Assembly: GCF_013407925.2 (NCBI RefSeq)
Contig: NZ_CP060201.1
Coordinates: forward strand, 5,565,001-5,629,000
Direction: 5' to 3'
DNA length: 64,000 bases
Source: Pseudomonas protegens
Lineage (GTDB): Bacteria > Pseudomonadota > Gammaproteobacteria > Pseudomonadales > Pseudomonadaceae
In this document: positions 27,092 to 36,703 of the stretch, piece after piece
Layout of the letters: each line of letters begins with the position of its first letter
Position numbering within the stretch: position 1 is the stretch's first letter
Notes under the pieces: generated by a model
Database searches by the model: none
Told to the model about the DNA's origin: nothing
Seen by the model: only the letters and a program-made list of their open reading frames with translations
Made by a program: the position numbers and the translations under genes

Positions 27092-28402
27092 ATGCAAGTT
27101 TCTGTTGAAAATACTTCTGCTCTTGAGCGCCGCATGAGCATCACCGTGCCGGCTGAGCGCATCGAGAGCCAGGTCAACAAGCGTCTGCAGCAGACTGCCC
27201 AAAAGGCCAAAATCCCAGGCTTCCGTCCTGGCAAGGTTCCAATGAGCGTGATTCGTCAGCGTTATGAGGCTGACGCGCGTCAAGAAGCAGTGGGTGACGT
27301 GATCCAGGCTTCTTTCTATGAAGCTGTTGTTGAGCAGAAGCTGAACCCGGCTGGCGCTCCTTCGGTCGAGCCTAAAGTGCTGGAGAAGGGCAAGGATCTG
27401 GAATACGTTGCCACTTTCGAAGTATTCCCAGAGTTCACCGTCGCCGGTTTCGAAAACATCGCTGTTGAGCGTCTGAGCGCTGAAGTGGCTGATGCCGATC
27501 TGGACAACATGCTGGAAATCCTGCGCAAGCAGAATGTTCGCTTCGAAGTGGCTGATCGCGCTGCGCAGAAAGATGACCAGCTGAACATCGATTTCGTTGG
27601 CAAGGTCGACGGCGAAGTTTTCGCAGGTGGCTCGGCCAAGGGTACTCAACTGGTGTTGGGCTCCGGTCGCATGATTCCTGGCTTCGAAGACGGTCTGGTT
27701 GGCGCTAAAGCTGGCGAAGAGCGTGTTCTGAATCTGACCTTCCCAGAGAACTATCAGAACCTGGATCTGGCCAACAAAGCCGCTGAGTTCACTGTTACCG
27801 TCAACAGCGTTTCCGAGCCTAAGCTGCCAGAACTGACCGAAGAGTTCTTCGCTCAATTCGGGATCAAGGAAGCGGGTCTGGATGGCTTCCGTGCCGAAGT
27901 TCGCAAGAACATGGAGCGCGAACTGCGTCAGGCCATCAAGTCCAAAGTGAAGAATCAGGTTATGGACGGTCTGCTGGCCTCCAATCCGATTGAAGTGCCG
28001 AAGGCACTGCTGGACAACGAGGTTAACCGTCTGCGCGTTCAAGCCGTGCAGCAGTTCGGTGGCAACATCAAGCCGGATCAACTGCCTGCTGAGCTGTTCG
28101 AAGAGCAAGCTAAGCGTCGCGTAGTGCTGGGCCTGATCGTCGCCGAGGTTGTTAAGCAATTCGACCTCAAGCCTGATGAAGCGCGCGTTCGCGAGCTGAT
28201 CCAGGAAATGGCTTCGGCTTACCAAGAGCCTGAGCAAGTCGTGTCCTGGTACTACAAGAACGAGCAGCAGTTGAACGAAGTCCGTTCGGTTGTGCTGGAA
28301 GAGCAAGTTGTGGATACTGTTCTGCAGAAAGCTAGCGTGACCGACAAATCGGTCTCTTACGAAGAAGCGGTCAAGCCGGTAGAGGCACCTCAAGCCGACT
28401 GA
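27092..28402 (+). CDS. tig: Trigger factor
   Basis: A 436-residue ribosome-bound chaperone. The ribosome-binding signature GFRPGKVP is present in the N-terminal domain (about residues 42-49), an FKBP-type PPIase domain lies at about 150-240, and a helical C-terminal domain follows. The longer frame upstream is rejected, as GAGGA sits before MQVSVENT. It opens the tig-clpP-clpX-lon-hupB-ppiD block. Codons are more T-ending (GCT, GGT, CGT) than in flanking genes, as expected for a highly expressed gene. Confidence 0.97.
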   Translation: MQVSVENTSALERRMSITVPAERIESQVNKRLQQTAQKAKIPGFRPGKVPMSVIRQRYEADARQEAVGDVIQASFYEAVVEQKLNPAGAPSVEPKVLEKGKDLEYVATFEVFPEFTVAGFENIAVERLSAEVADADLDNMLEILRKQNVRFEVADRAAQKDDQLNIDFVGKVDGEVFAGGSAKGTQLVLGSGRMIPGFEDGLVGAKAGEERVLNLTFPENYQNLDLANKAAEFTVTVNSVSEPKLPELTEEFFAQFGIKEAGLDGFRAEVRKNMERELRQAIKSKVKNQVMDGLLASNPIEVPKALLDNEVNRLRVQAVQQFGGNIKPDQLPAELFEEQAKRRVVLGLIVAEVVKQFDLKPDEARVRELIQEMASAYQEPEQVVSWYYKNEQQLNEVRSVVLEEQVVDTVLQKASVTDKSVSYEEAVKPVEAPQAD

Positions 28403-28428
28403 TCTTCTTTTCGTTCGAAGCACACACC

Positions 28429-28454
28429 ATAAGCCAGCCTTCGTGCTGGCTTAT
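28429..28454 (+). other. Hairpin between tig and clpP
   Basis: ATAAGCCAGC-CTTCGT-GCTGGCTTAT is a perfect 10-base stem with no T-run after it. It could attenuate tig readthrough or stabilise the tig or clpP message ends. Confidence 0.6.
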
Positions 28455-28494
28455 GCGTATTCAAGACATGACTATTTGGGAGTGACTGCAGGAC

Positions 28495-29136
28495 ATGTCC
28501 CGCAATTCTTATTATCAGCAGAGCTCTGACATCCAGGCCGCAGGCGGCCTGGTCCCGATGGTTATCGAGCAGTCCGCCCGCGGCGAACGCGCCTATGACA
28601 TCTACTCGCGCCTTCTGAAGGAACGGGTGATTTTCCTGATTGGCCCGGTAGAGGACTACATGGCCAACCTGGTTGCGGCGCAACTGCTGTTCCTTGAAGC
28701 GGAAAACCCGGACAAGGACATCCATCTCTACATCAACTCGCCAGGTGGCTCGGTAACTGCTGGCATGTCGATCTACGACACCATGCAGTTCATCAAGCCT
28801 GACGTTTCGACTATCTGCATTGGCCAGGCTTGCAGCATGGGTGCCTTCCTGCTCGCTGGCGGTGCTGCAGGCAAGCGTCATTGCCTGCCTAACTCGCGGA
28901 TGATGATTCACCAACCGCTCGGCGGTTTCCAAGGTCAGGCGTCGGATATCGACATCCATGCCAAGGAAATCCTGCACATTCGTTCGCGCCTGAACTCGCT
29001 GCTGGCTCACCACACTGGTCAGAGCCTCGAAACCATTGAGCGTGACACCGAGCGTGACAACTTCATGAGCGCCGAGCGCGCCGCGGAGTACGGTTTGATC
29101 GACTCCGTGATCAACAAGCGTCAAATGCCTGCCTAA
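28495..29136 (+). CDS. clpP: ATP-dependent Clp protease proteolytic subunit ClpP
   Basis: A 213-residue serine peptidase that forms the double heptameric ClpP barrel. The catalytic triad S114 (ACSMGAF), H139 (MIHQPLGG) and D188 agrees with E. coli S111/H136/D185 offset by three. The N-terminal about 14 residues form a propeptide (E. coli cleaves there). It partners with ClpX (next gene) and ClpA. Spacing to tig is 92 bases with a hairpin between; the distance to clpX is 106 bases. Confidence 0.97.
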   Translation: MSRNSYYQQSSDIQAAGGLVPMVIEQSARGERAYDIYSRLLKERVIFLIGPVEDYMANLVAAQLLFLEAENPDKDIHLYINSPGGSVTAGMSIYDTMQFIKPDVSTICIGQACSMGAFLLAGGAAGKRHCLPNSRMMIHQPLGGFQGQASDIDIHAKEILHIRSRLNSLLAHHTGQSLETIERDTERDNFMSAERAAEYGLIDSVINKRQMPA

Positions 29137-29179
29137 GCAACTCAAATGTAGGCGGCTGATTTAACTGGCCGCCTGCGGA

Positions 29180-29208
29180 CTTGAAAAAGCCCGCAATTGC
29201 CTTCATCT
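29180..29208 (+). promoter_or_regulatory. RpoH (sigma-32)-like promoter ahead of clpX
   Basis: CTTGAA at 29180, a 15-base spacer, then CTTCATCT at 29201. The consensus is CTTGAA-N13-17-CCCCATNT, so the -35 is perfect and the -10 matches 5 of 7 defined positions. It lies 34 bases before the clpX ATG and would allow separate heat induction of clpX from clpP. Confidence 0.55.
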
Positions 29209-29242
29209 TGTGTTGCAAGCCTATCGGATTTGGATCGATCGA

Positions 29243-30526
29243 ATGACTGACACCCGCAACGGCGAGGACAACGGCAAACTGCTTTATTGCTCCTTCTGTG
29301 GCAAAAGCCAGCATGAAGTACGCAAATTGATTGCCGGCCCCTCGGTCTTTATCTGCGACGAGTGCGTCGACTTGTGCAATGACATCATCCGTGAGGAGGT
29401 GCAGGAAGCACAGGCCGAGAGCAGCGCGCATAAATTGCCTTCGCCTAAAGAAATCAGCGGCATCCTTGATCAGTATGTGATTGGTCAGGAGCGTGCGAAA
29501 AAGGTTCTGGCGGTAGCGGTTTACAACCACTACAAGCGTCTGAATCAGCGTGACAAAAAGAACGACGATGTCGAGCTCGGCAAGAGCAATATCTTGCTGA
29601 TCGGGCCTACAGGTTCGGGTAAGACACTGTTGGCGGAAACCCTGGCTCGTCTGTTAAATGTGCCTTTCACCATTGCCGACGCAACCACCCTGACCGAAGC
29701 CGGTTATGTGGGTGAGGACGTTGAGAACATCATTCAGAAATTGCTGCAGAAGTGCGATTACGACGTAGAAAAAGCTCAGATGGGCATTGTCTACATCGAT
29801 GAAATCGACAAGATTTCCCGCAAGTCTGACAACCCTTCGATTACCCGGGATGTTTCCGGCGAGGGTGTTCAGCAGGCTCTGTTGAAGTTGATCGAGGGTA
29901 CGGTCGCTTCCGTTCCGCCTCAAGGTGGTCGCAAGCACCCGCAGCAGGAGTTCCTGCAAGTTGACACCCGCAACATCCTGTTTATCTGCGGCGGCGCTTT
30001 CTCGGGTCTGGAAAAGGTTATTCAAAACCGCTCCACCCGTGGCGGCATCGGTTTCAACGCCGAAGTTCGCAGCAAGGAAGAGGGCAAGAAGGTTGGTGAG
30101 TCCCTGCGTGAAGTTGAGCCTGACGATCTGGTCAAGTTCGGTCTGATCCCGGAGTTCGTCGGTCGTCTGCCGGTTCTTGCGACGCTGGATGAGCTGGACG
30201 AGGCTGCCTTGATTCAGATTCTTACTGAGCCGAAGAATGCTTTGACCAAGCAGTATGCCAAGTTGTTCGAGATGGAAGGTGTAGACCTGGAGTTCCGTAC
30301 TGATGCATTGAAGTCGGTCGCCAAGCGAGCGCTTGAGCGCAAGACGGGTGCTCGTGGTCTGCGCTCTATTCTCGAAGGTGTTCTGCTCGACACTATGTAT
30401 GAGATCCCCTCGCAATCCGAGGTGAGTAAAGTAGTGATCGATGAAAGCGTTATTGAAGGCAAGTCCCAGCCACTGTACATCTATGAGAACAGTGAGCCGA
30501 CGGCCAAGGCTGCGCCAGACGCGTAA
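29243..30526 (+). CDS. clpX: ATP-dependent Clp protease ATP-binding subunit ClpX
   Basis: A 427-residue AAA+ unfoldase. N-terminal C4 zinc-binding domain ([11 protein letters not shown] and [10 protein letters not shown]), Walker A GPTGSGKT, Walker B VYIDEIDK, and the ClpP-binding IGF-type loop region ([11 protein letters not shown] near it). It hands ssrA-tagged and other substrates to ClpP. The start is at [11 protein letters not shown]; an in-frame TTG 11 codons upstream is not family-like. It is followed by a terminator and then by lon with its own heat-shock-like promoter. Confidence 0.97.
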   Translation: MTDTRNGEDNGKLLYCSFCGKSQHEVRKLIAGPSVFICDECVDLCNDIIREEVQEAQAESSAHKLPSPKEISGILDQYVIGQERAKKVLAVAVYNHYKRLNQRDKKNDDVELGKSNILLIGPTGSGKTLLAETLARLLNVPFTIADATTLTEAGYVGEDVENIIQKLLQKCDYDVEKAQMGIVYIDEIDKISRKSDNPSITRDVSGEGVQQALLKLIEGTVASVPPQGGRKHPQQEFLQVDTRNILFICGGAFSGLEKVIQNRSTRGGIGFNAEVRSKEEGKKVGESLREVEPDDLVKFGLIPEFVGRLPVLATLDELDEAALIQILTEPKNALTKQYAKLFEMEGVDLEFRTDALKSVAKRALERKTGARGLRSILEGVLLDTMYEIPSQSEVSKVVIDESVIEGKSQPLYIYENSEPTAKAAPDA

Positions 30527-30548
30527 GTGTTGTGGTGTTGCTTAAAAG

Positions 30549-30575
30549 AAGGGGCCTTCGGGCCCCTTTGCTTTT
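30549..30575 (+). terminator. clpX terminator
   Basis: AAGGGGCC-TTCG-GGCCCCTT followed by TGCTTTT, just after the clpX stop. Confidence 0.8.
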
Positions 30576-30601
30576 AGCGTCTTTAAAGTGCTGTCTTTAA
30601 G

Positions 30602-30630
30602 CTTGTTTTTTTTGCAGGCAGCCCCCATCT
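30602..30630 (+). promoter_or_regulatory. RpoH (sigma-32)-like promoter ahead of lon
   Basis: CTTGTT at 30602, a 15-base spacer, and CCCCATCT at 30623. The -10 matches the sigma-32 consensus CCCCATNT completely and the -35 in four of six positions. It lies 58 bases upstream of the lon ATG; lon is a classical RpoH target. Confidence 0.7.
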
Positions 30631-30688
30631 TGGTTTCAAGCTTACTTCCATCTGTTTACGGCCGTACGGCCGCCGTAGAGGCGAAATC

Positions 30689-33085
30689 ATGAAGACAACC
30701 ATCGAATTGCCTCTCCTGCCATTGCGTGATGTTGTGGTTTATCCGCACATGGTTATCCCGCTGTTCGTGGGGCGCGAGAAGTCGATCGAAGCCCTCGAGG
30801 CAGCGATGACGGGCGACAAGCAGATTCTTCTGCTGGCACAGAGAAACCCTGCTGATGATGATCCCGGTGAAGATGCACTCTATCGCGTAGGTACCATTGC
30901 GACTGTCTTGCAGTTGCTCAAGTTGCCTGATGGCACCGTCAAGGTGCTGGTTGAAGGCGAACAGCGCGGCGCTGTTGAACGCTTCAGTGAAGTTGATGGT
31001 CACTGCCGTGCTGAAGTCTCTCTGATTGACGAAGTCGACGCTCCTGACCGTGAGTCGGAAGTGTTCGTCCGTAGTTTGTTGTCCCAGTTCGAGCAGTATG
31101 TGCAACTGGGCAAGAAAGTCCCTGCCGAGGTGTTGTCCTCTCTCAATAGCATCGATGAGCCAAGCCGTCTGGTAGATACCATGGCTGCGCATATGGCGTT
31201 GAAGATCGAGCAGAAGCAGGAAATCCTTGAGATCATTGATCTGTCCGCTCGGGTCGAGCATGTCTTGGCATTGCTGGACGCCGAGATTGATCTGCTGCAA
31301 GTGGAAAAGCGCATTCGTGGCCGCGTCAAGAAGCAAATGGAACGCAGCCAGCGCGAGTACTACCTGAACGAGCAGATGAAGGCCATTCAGAAAGAGCTGG
31401 GTGACGGTGACGAAGGCCACAACGAAATCGAAGAGCTGAAGAAGCGCATCGACGCCGCCGGTCTGCCCAAAGACGCCATGACCAAGGCTCAGGCCGAATT
31501 GAACAAGCTCAAGCAGATGTCGCCGATGTCTGCCGAGGCCACTGTGGTTCGCTCCTACATCGACTGGTTGGTGCAGGTGCCGTGGAAGGCTCAGAGCAAG
31601 GTGCGCCTGGACCTGGCACGTGCCGAAGACATCCTTGATGCCGACCACTATGGTCTGGAAGAAGTCAAAGAGCGGATTCTCGAATACCTCGCCGTACAAA
31701 AGCGGGTCAAGAAAATCCGTGGTCCAGTGCTGTGCCTCGTCGGGCCTCCAGGGGTGGGCAAAACCTCCCTGGCCGAATCGATCGCCAACGCAACCAATCG
31801 CAAGTTTGTGCGCATGGCGTTGGGTGGTGTTCGGGACGAAGCGGAAATCCGAGGCCATCGCCGGACTTACATCGGTTCGATGCCAGGAAGATTGATTCAA
31901 AAGATGACAAAGGTGGGGGTACGCAACCCGCTGTTCCTGCTTGATGAAATCGACAAGATGGGCAGTGATATGCGCGGCGATCCTGCGTCTGCCTTGCTTG
32001 AAGTCCTGGACCCCGAGCAGAACCATAATTTCAACGACCACTATCTGGAAGTCGATTACGACCTGTCCGATGTGATGTTCCTGTGCACCTCCAACTCGAT
32101 GAATATCCCTCCGGCATTGCTGGACCGGATGGAGGTGATTCGTCTGCCCGGCTATACCGAGGACGAGAAGATCAACATCGCGATCAAGTACCTGTCGCCC
32201 AAGCAGATCCAGGCCAACGGTCTGAAAAAGGGTGAGCTGGAATTCGACCCTGATGCGATCCGCGACATCATTCGTTACTACACCCGCGAAGCTGGTGTGC
32301 GTGGGCTGGAGCGTCAGATTGCCAAGGTCTGCCGCAAGGCGGTGAAAGAGCACGCGATGGAAAAACGCTTCTCGGTCAAAGTCACTTCCGACCTGCTGGA
32401 GCATTTCCTCGGGGTACGTAAGTTCCGCTACGGCCTGGCTGAGCAGCAGGACCAGATCGGTCAGGTGACCGGCTTGGCGTGGACTCAGGTAGGCGGCGAA
32501 TTGCTGACTATCGAAGCTGCTGTGGTTCCGGGCAAGGGCCAGTTGATCAAGACCGGTTCCCTGGGCGATGTCATGGTCGAGTCGATCACCGCAGCGCTGA
32601 CCGTGGTCCGCAGTCGGGCGAAGAGCCTGGGCATTCCCCTGGACTTCCACGAGAAGCGCGATACCCATATCCATATGCCCGAAGGGGCCACTCCCAAGGA
32701 CGGCCCAAGCGCAGGCATAGGCATGTGCACGGCGCTGGTTTCCGCGCTGACCGGCATCCCGGTACGGGCTGATGTGGCGATGACTGGTGAGATCACTCTG
32801 CGTGGTCAGGTGTTGGCCATCGGTGGACTGAAAGAGAAATTACTCGCCGCTCATCGAGGTGGAATCAAGACGGTGATCATTCCTGAAGAGAATGTTCGCG
32901 ATTTGAAAGAAATTCCTGACAATATCAAGCAGGATCTGCAGATTAAACCGGTTAAATGGATTGACGAAGTCCTGCAAATTGCGCTGCAATACGCGCCGGA
33001 GCCCTTGCCGGATGTGGCTCCGGAGATAGTTGCAAAGGACGAAAAACGCGAGTCTGACTCTAAGGAAAGAATTAGCACGCATTAA
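30689..33085 (+). CDS. lon: ATP-dependent protease Lon
   Basis: A 798-residue LonA protease. It has the LAN substrate domain ([19 protein letters not shown]), a central coiled-coil region, the AAA+ module with Walker [10 protein letters not shown] and Walker [10 protein letters not shown], and the C-terminal Ser-Lys peptidase (DGPSAG with S674, and the lysine of [15 protein letters not shown]). It degrades misfolded and regulatory proteins. Length and start ([14 protein letters not shown]) match the family. The tail about 780-798 ([16 protein letters not shown]) is charged and variable. Confidence 0.97.
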   Translation: MKTTIELPLLPLRDVVVYPHMVIPLFVGREKSIEALEAAMTGDKQILLLAQRNPADDDPGEDALYRVGTIATVLQLLKLPDGTVKVLVEGEQRGAVERFSEVDGHCRAEVSLIDEVDAPDRESEVFVRSLLSQFEQYVQLGKKVPAEVLSSLNSIDEPSRLVDTMAAHMALKIEQKQEILEIIDLSARVEHVLALLDAEIDLLQVEKRIRGRVKKQMERSQREYYLNEQMKAIQKELGDGDEGHNEIEELKKRIDAAGLPKDAMTKAQAELNKLKQMSPMSAEATVVRSYIDWLVQVPWKAQSKVRLDLARAEDILDADHYGLEEVKERILEYLAVQKRVKKIRGPVLCLVGPPGVGKTSLAESIANATNRKFVRMALGGVRDEAEIRGHRRTYIGSMPGRLIQKMTKVGVRNPLFLLDEIDKMGSDMRGDPASALLEVLDPEQNHNFNDHYLEVDYDLSDVMFLCTSNSMNIPPALLDRMEVIRLPGYTEDEKINIAIKYLSPKQIQANGLKKGELEFDPDAIRDIIRYYTREAGVRGLERQIAKVCRKAVKEHAMEKRFSVKVTSDLLEHFLGVRKFRYGLAEQQDQIGQVTGLAWTQVGGELLTIEAAVVPGKGQLIKTGSLGDVMVESITAALTVVRSRAKSLGIPLDFHEKRDTHIHMPEGATPKDGPSAGIGMCTALVSALTGIPVRADVAMTGEITLRGQVLAIGGLKEKLLAAHRGGIKTVIIPEENVRDLKEIPDNIKQDLQIKPVKWIDEVLQIALQYAPEPLPDVAPEIVAKDEKRESDSKERISTH

Positions 33086-33109
33086 TACGCATTAGCCTGG
33101 GGGGCTTCC

Positions 33110-33139
33110 TTGACAGCTTTTTAGAGCCCTTGTTATAAA
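33110..33139 (+). promoter_or_regulatory. Sigma-70 promoter of hupB
   Basis: TTGACA at 33110 (perfect), an 18-base spacer, and TATAAA at 33134 (5 of 6). It lies about 95 bases ahead of the hupB start. Confidence 0.75.
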
Positions 33140-33233
33140 GCGGCTCTTAAGTGTCTGTAGGCCATTCAGCACTCGTTTTTGCTTTCACCAAAAAACTTAG
33201 AATCATACTCATAGATATATAAGGGGACTTAGA

Positions 33234-33506
33234 GTGAACAAGTCGGAACTGATTGATGCTATCGCTGCATCTGCTGATCTCCCGAAAGCTGCTGCTGGCC
33301 GTGCGCTGGACGCAGTAATCGAATCCGTTACTGGCGCTCTGAAGGCCGGTGACTCTGTTGTTCTGGTTGGTTTCGGTACCTTCTCCGTAACTGATCGTCC
33401 AGCTCGTATCGGCCGTAACCCACAGACCGGTAAGACTCTGGAAATCGCCGCTGCTAAAAAGCCAGGTTTCAAAGCCGGTAAAGCACTGAAAGAAGCCGTT
33501 AACTAA
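33234..33506 (+). CDS. hupB: DNA-binding protein HU-beta
   Basis: A 90-residue histone-like protein with the whole HU fold: [11 protein letters not shown] at the start, the beta-arm sequence [17 protein letters not shown] (DNA-inserting R-N-P), and [15 protein letters not shown] at the end. It starts with GTG, preceded by AAGGGGA. Codons are strongly biased to the highly expressed set (GCT, GGT, GAA). It bends DNA and shapes the nucleoid as a homo- or heterodimer with HU-alpha. Position between lon and ppiD is as in P. aeruginosa PA1804. Confidence 0.97.
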   Translation: MNKSELIDAIAASADLPKAAAGRALDAVIESVTGALKAGDSVVLVGFGTFSVTDRPARIGRNPQTGKTLEIAAAKKPGFKAGKALKEAVN

Positions 33507-33639
33507 GTTTCTTCAGGGTCTTTGCCCATCCGGGTCGGGGTCATGCCTGATCTGGCAGCGGGGCGCCAGTTCACCGATGCACCATCGGTTTACGCAGAGG
33601 GTTGCAGATTCAGCTCTCGTCCGCTCCGCCAGTTACGAG

Positions 33640-33669
33640 AAGGCGCATCCTCGGATGCGCCTTTCTTCT
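33640..33669 (+). terminator. Rho-independent terminator downstream of hupB
   Basis: AAGGCGCATCC-TC-GGATGCGCCTT followed by TCTTCT. The 226-base gap before ppiD has no open reading frame; the CGCCA at about 33627-33631 only looks like a tRNA end. Confidence 0.85.
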
Positions 33670-33732
33670 ATCCGGATTCTACCCACGCTCCACGGCTGCT
33701 CAAATTGAATTACAGCCGTTTTTGGGGGACGT

Positions 33733-35604
33733 ATGCTGCAGAATATCAGGGACAATTCACAAGGCTGGATTGCCAAAACCATCATCGGGGTCATCGTCGC
33801 GCTGCTGGCGTTGACCGGTTTCGATGCCATTTTCAAGGCCACCACCCACAATCAGGACGCGGCCAAGGTCAACGGCGAGGAAATCACTCAGAACGAGTTG
33901 AGCCAGGCCGTCGACATGCAACGCCGTCAGTTGATGCAACAGTTGGGCAAAGACTTCGATGCCTCACTGCTGGATGAGAAGATGCTGCGTGAAGCCGCTC
34001 TGAAAGGGCTGATCGATCGCAAGCTGTTGCTGCAAGGGGCGAAGGATTCCAAGTTCGCGTTTTCCGAAGGTGCCCTGGATCAAGTGATCCTGCAGACACC
34101 TGAATTCCAGGTGGACGGCAAATTCAGCCCCGAGCGTTTCGACCAAGTCATCCGTCAACTGGGTTACACCCGTCTGCAATTCCGCCAGATGCTGGCTCAG
34201 GAAATGCTGATCGGCCAGGTACGTGCCGGTCTTGCCGGCAGCGGTTTTGTGACCGACGCCCAGGTGCTGGCCTTCGCTCGTCTGGAAAAGCAGACCCGGG
34301 ATTTCGCTTCCCTGACCATCAAGGCCGATCCGGCGGCAGTCAAGCTGACCGACGAAGAGGTCAAGGCCTACTACGATCAGCACGCCAAGGAGTTCATGAC
34401 TCCTGACCAGGTGGTCATCGATTACATCGAGTTGAAGAAGGCCGCGTTCTTCGACCAGGTCAGCGTCAAGGACGAAGACCTGCAAGCGCTGTATCAGAAA
34501 GAAATCGCCAACCTGTCCGAGCAACGTCGTGCCGCGCACATCCTGATCGAAGTCAACGACAAGGTGAACGAGGCCCAGGCCAAGGCCAAGATCGAGGAGA
34601 TCCAGGCTCGTCTGGCCAAGGGTGAAAGCTTCGAGGCGCTGGCCAAGGAGTTCTCCCAGGATCCAGGTTCGGCCAGTAACGGCGGTGACCTGGGCTTCGC
34701 CGGCCCGGGTGTTTACGACCCGATCTTCGAAAAAGCGCTGTACGCGCTGAACAAGGATCAGGTGTCGGCGCCGGTGCGTACCGGCTTCGGTTTCCACTTG
34801 ATCAAGCTGCTGGGCATTGAGGCACCGCAAGTGCCGAGCTTCGCCAGCCTCAAGGACAAGCTGACCCGCGAACTGAAAACCCAGCAGGTCGAGCAGCGTT
34901 TCGTCGAGGCCACCAAGCAGCTTGAAGATTCGTCGTTCGAGGCTTCCGATCTGGCACAGCCGGCTCAGGATCTGAAACTGACTGTTCACACCTCCGCGCC
35001 GTTCGGCCGTGAGGGCGGTGACGGCATCGCCGCCAACCGTAACGTGGTGCAGGCCGCGTTCAGCACCGAGGTTCTCGATGAGGGTGCCAACAGCACCGCA
35101 ATCGAACTGGATCCTGAAACCGTCGTGGTGCTGCGTGTCAAAGAGCATCACAAGCCTGAGCAACTGCCGCTGGAAGGTGTCGCTACCGCCATTCGTGCGC
35201 AATTGGCCAAGGAGCACGCCAGTGCTGCGGCCAAGACCAAGGCTGAAGAACTGATCGCCAGCTTGCGTGATGGCAAGACCGCGCTGAACAAGCCGGTGGA
35301 CGGTCAGAACTGGAAGGTCATGCAAGCCGTGACTCGTGCCCAGGACGGTGTCGATCCGACCGTACTGCAGGCGCTGTTCCGCATGAGCAAGCCTGAGTCC
35401 AAGGACAAGCCGTCCTTCACCAGCGTGACGCTGCCCAACGGCAACCTGCTGGTGCTGCAACTCAACAGCGTCAACGAAGCCGCCGCGCCGACCGAGGAAG
35501 AGAAGGTTCAATACCGTCGCTTCCTGGCCTCGCGAATCGGCCAGCAGGATTTCTCTGCTTATCGCAAGCAGTTGGAAAACCAGGCGGACATCAAGCGTTA
35601 CTGA
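33733..35604 (+). CDS. ppiD: Peptidylprolyl isomerase/periplasmic chaperone PpiD
   Basis: A 623-residue inner-membrane-anchored folding factor. Residues about 12-34 form one membrane anchor (IAKTIIGVIVALLALTGFDAIF), with the bulk in the periplasm. A SurA-like N-terminal chaperone domain is followed at about 260-365 by a parvulin domain (RRAAHILIEV, FSQDPGSASNGGDLGF, VRTGFGFHLIKL). E. coli PpiD sits at the SecYEG translocon. The start MLQNIRDNSQGW matches the family. A terminator ends it. It follows hupB, as in many gamma-proteobacteria. Confidence 0.95.
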   Translation: MLQNIRDNSQGWIAKTIIGVIVALLALTGFDAIFKATTHNQDAAKVNGEEITQNELSQAVDMQRRQLMQQLGKDFDASLLDEKMLREAALKGLIDRKLLLQGAKDSKFAFSEGALDQVILQTPEFQVDGKFSPERFDQVIRQLGYTRLQFRQMLAQEMLIGQVRAGLAGSGFVTDAQVLAFARLEKQTRDFASLTIKADPAAVKLTDEEVKAYYDQHAKEFMTPDQVVIDYIELKKAAFFDQVSVKDEDLQALYQKEIANLSEQRRAAHILIEVNDKVNEAQAKAKIEEIQARLAKGESFEALAKEFSQDPGSASNGGDLGFAGPGVYDPIFEKALYALNKDQVSAPVRTGFGFHLIKLLGIEAPQVPSFASLKDKLTRELKTQQVEQRFVEATKQLEDSSFEASDLAQPAQDLKLTVHTSAPFGREGGDGIAANRNVVQAAFSTEVLDEGANSTAIELDPETVVVLRVKEHHKPEQLPLEGVATAIRAQLAKEHASAAAKTKAEELIASLRDGKTALNKPVDGQNWKVMQAVTRAQDGVDPTVLQALFRMSKPESKDKPSFTSVTLPNGNLLVLQLNSVNEAAAPTEEEKVQYRRFLASRIGQQDFSAYRKQLENQADIKRY

Positions 35605-35628
35605 TGCCTGATCCGCAGTGTTGAAAGG

Positions 35629-35658
35629 ACCCCGGCCATCATGCCGGGGTTTTTTTTG
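35629..35658 (+). terminator. ppiD terminator
   Basis: ACCCCGGC-CATCAT-GCCGGGGT followed by a T-run of eight. It also faces the convergent AraC gene that ends at 35672. Confidence 0.93.
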
Positions 35659-35671
35659 GCCCGGATAAACC

Positions 35672-36637
35672 TCAGGTGCAGGCGGTTTTCCAGCGCTTGC
35701 GGGCATGCAGATAGGCCGCCTGATCGTTGTAACCCAGCTGCAGCGCGATCTGCGCTCGAGATTCGCCTTGCAGTTCCAGATGCATTTCCAGCTCGGCGCG
35801 GGTCTGGTCCAGCAGTTGGCGAAAACTCAGCCCTTGTTCCTCCAGGCGTCGCCGTAGCGTGCGCGGGCTTTGATGCAGATGAGCACAGAGGCCTTCCAGG
35901 GTCGGTGACTGGCCTGCCATCAATGCCTGGCGACAGGCTGCCGCCACTCTGGCAGCCCAGCCGCTGTGCCGTTGGTGCAGGGCCACCCGCCGATCCAGCT
36001 CTTGGCTCAGCAGTTCGAGCATGCCGGTGTGGCGGGTCTGTAGCGGCAGTTGCAGGCTTTGCGGGGTGAAATAGAAGCGGTTGGCCGGGCAGTCGAACTC
36101 GATCCGGTCGCCGAACCAATGCCGGTATTGCGCGTGATAAGCCGGGCGCGAATGGCTGAAGCAGGCCAGCACCGGCTGAAGCGCAGTACCGGTCCCTCGC
36201 CGCAGTTGAGTGATGGCCATGACGCCATAGTGCTCGATCAGGTAGCGGCTCAATTCCACCGAGGTGTCGATATGGATTTCAACGCCGGAACCCTGGGCAT
36301 CCGTCATCCATTGCACGCGGTCGGTATCCGAGCCCAACGGCGCAAAGCGTACCCAGAACGCCATGGCCGCGGCGACATCCGGGCAATAGAGGCTGGCGTG
36401 GGCGATCACGTGCCAGTCCTGGGGCGTGAAGCGCTCGAACAGTTTCAGGCCGATGGCCGGTTCCAGCGCCGCCGCGGCGCGCCATAGTTGCTCCAGGTGC
36501 AGCAGATTGTAGTCATGCTGAGTGGCAGCGCTCTGGTCATCGAGAAAGCGTTGCAGGACTTCGCCGACGCGCCCGCGGTGGAAGCGTGGGGTCACCCGGT
36601 TGGCCGGATCTCGCTGGATTCTGTCCATTTCGCGCAT
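35672..36637 (-). CDS. AraC-family regulator next to the fatty acid hydroxylase gene
   Basis: A 321-residue AraC-type regulator with an N-terminal arabinose_bd-type sensor domain and a C-terminal HTH (LEGLCAHLHQSPRTLRRRLEEQGLSFRQLLD, then AQIALQLGYNDQAAYLHARKRW). Several ATGs compete for the start (36637 as given, 36628, or 36682, the last leaving only 21 bases to the divergent gene). None has a clear ribosome site. The divergent layout with the hydroxylase suggests local control of that gene, possibly by a lipid-derived ligand; this is inference. Confidence 0.78.
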   Translation of the reverse strand: MREMDRIQRDPANRVTPRFHRGRVGEVLQRFLDDQSAATQHDYNLLHLEQLWRAAAALEPAIGLKLFERFTPQDWHVIAHASLYCPDVAAAMAFWVRFAPLGSDTDRVQWMTDAQGSGVEIHIDTSVELSRYLIEHYGVMAITQLRRGTGTALQPVLACFSHSRPAYHAQYRHWFGDRIEFDCPANRFYFTPQSLQLPLQTRHTGMLELLSQELDRRVALHQRHSGWAARVAAACRQALMAGQSPTLEGLCAHLHQSPRTLRRRLEEQGLSFRQLLDQTRAELEMHLELQGESRAQIALQLGYNDQAAYLHARKRWKTACT

Positions 36638-36703
36638 AGAGAGGGCCGCCTTGCTGATCTCTAATGGTTGGGCGTTGCCCATAAGCACAAGAGCGAGAAT
36701 GCC

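Noticed and set aside
30656..32674. A long minus-strand frame opposite lon
   Set aside because: Lon has full domain support on the plus strand; this frame has no recognisable domain.
25200..33506. Lower-GC stretch as a horizontally acquired island
   Set aside because: It contains core housekeeping genes in conserved order; codon choice fits high expression.
33540..33632. Region ending CGCCA before the hupB-ppiD terminator, looked like a tRNA 3' end
   Set aside because: No acceptor or T-arm pairing and no anticodon stem can be drawn.
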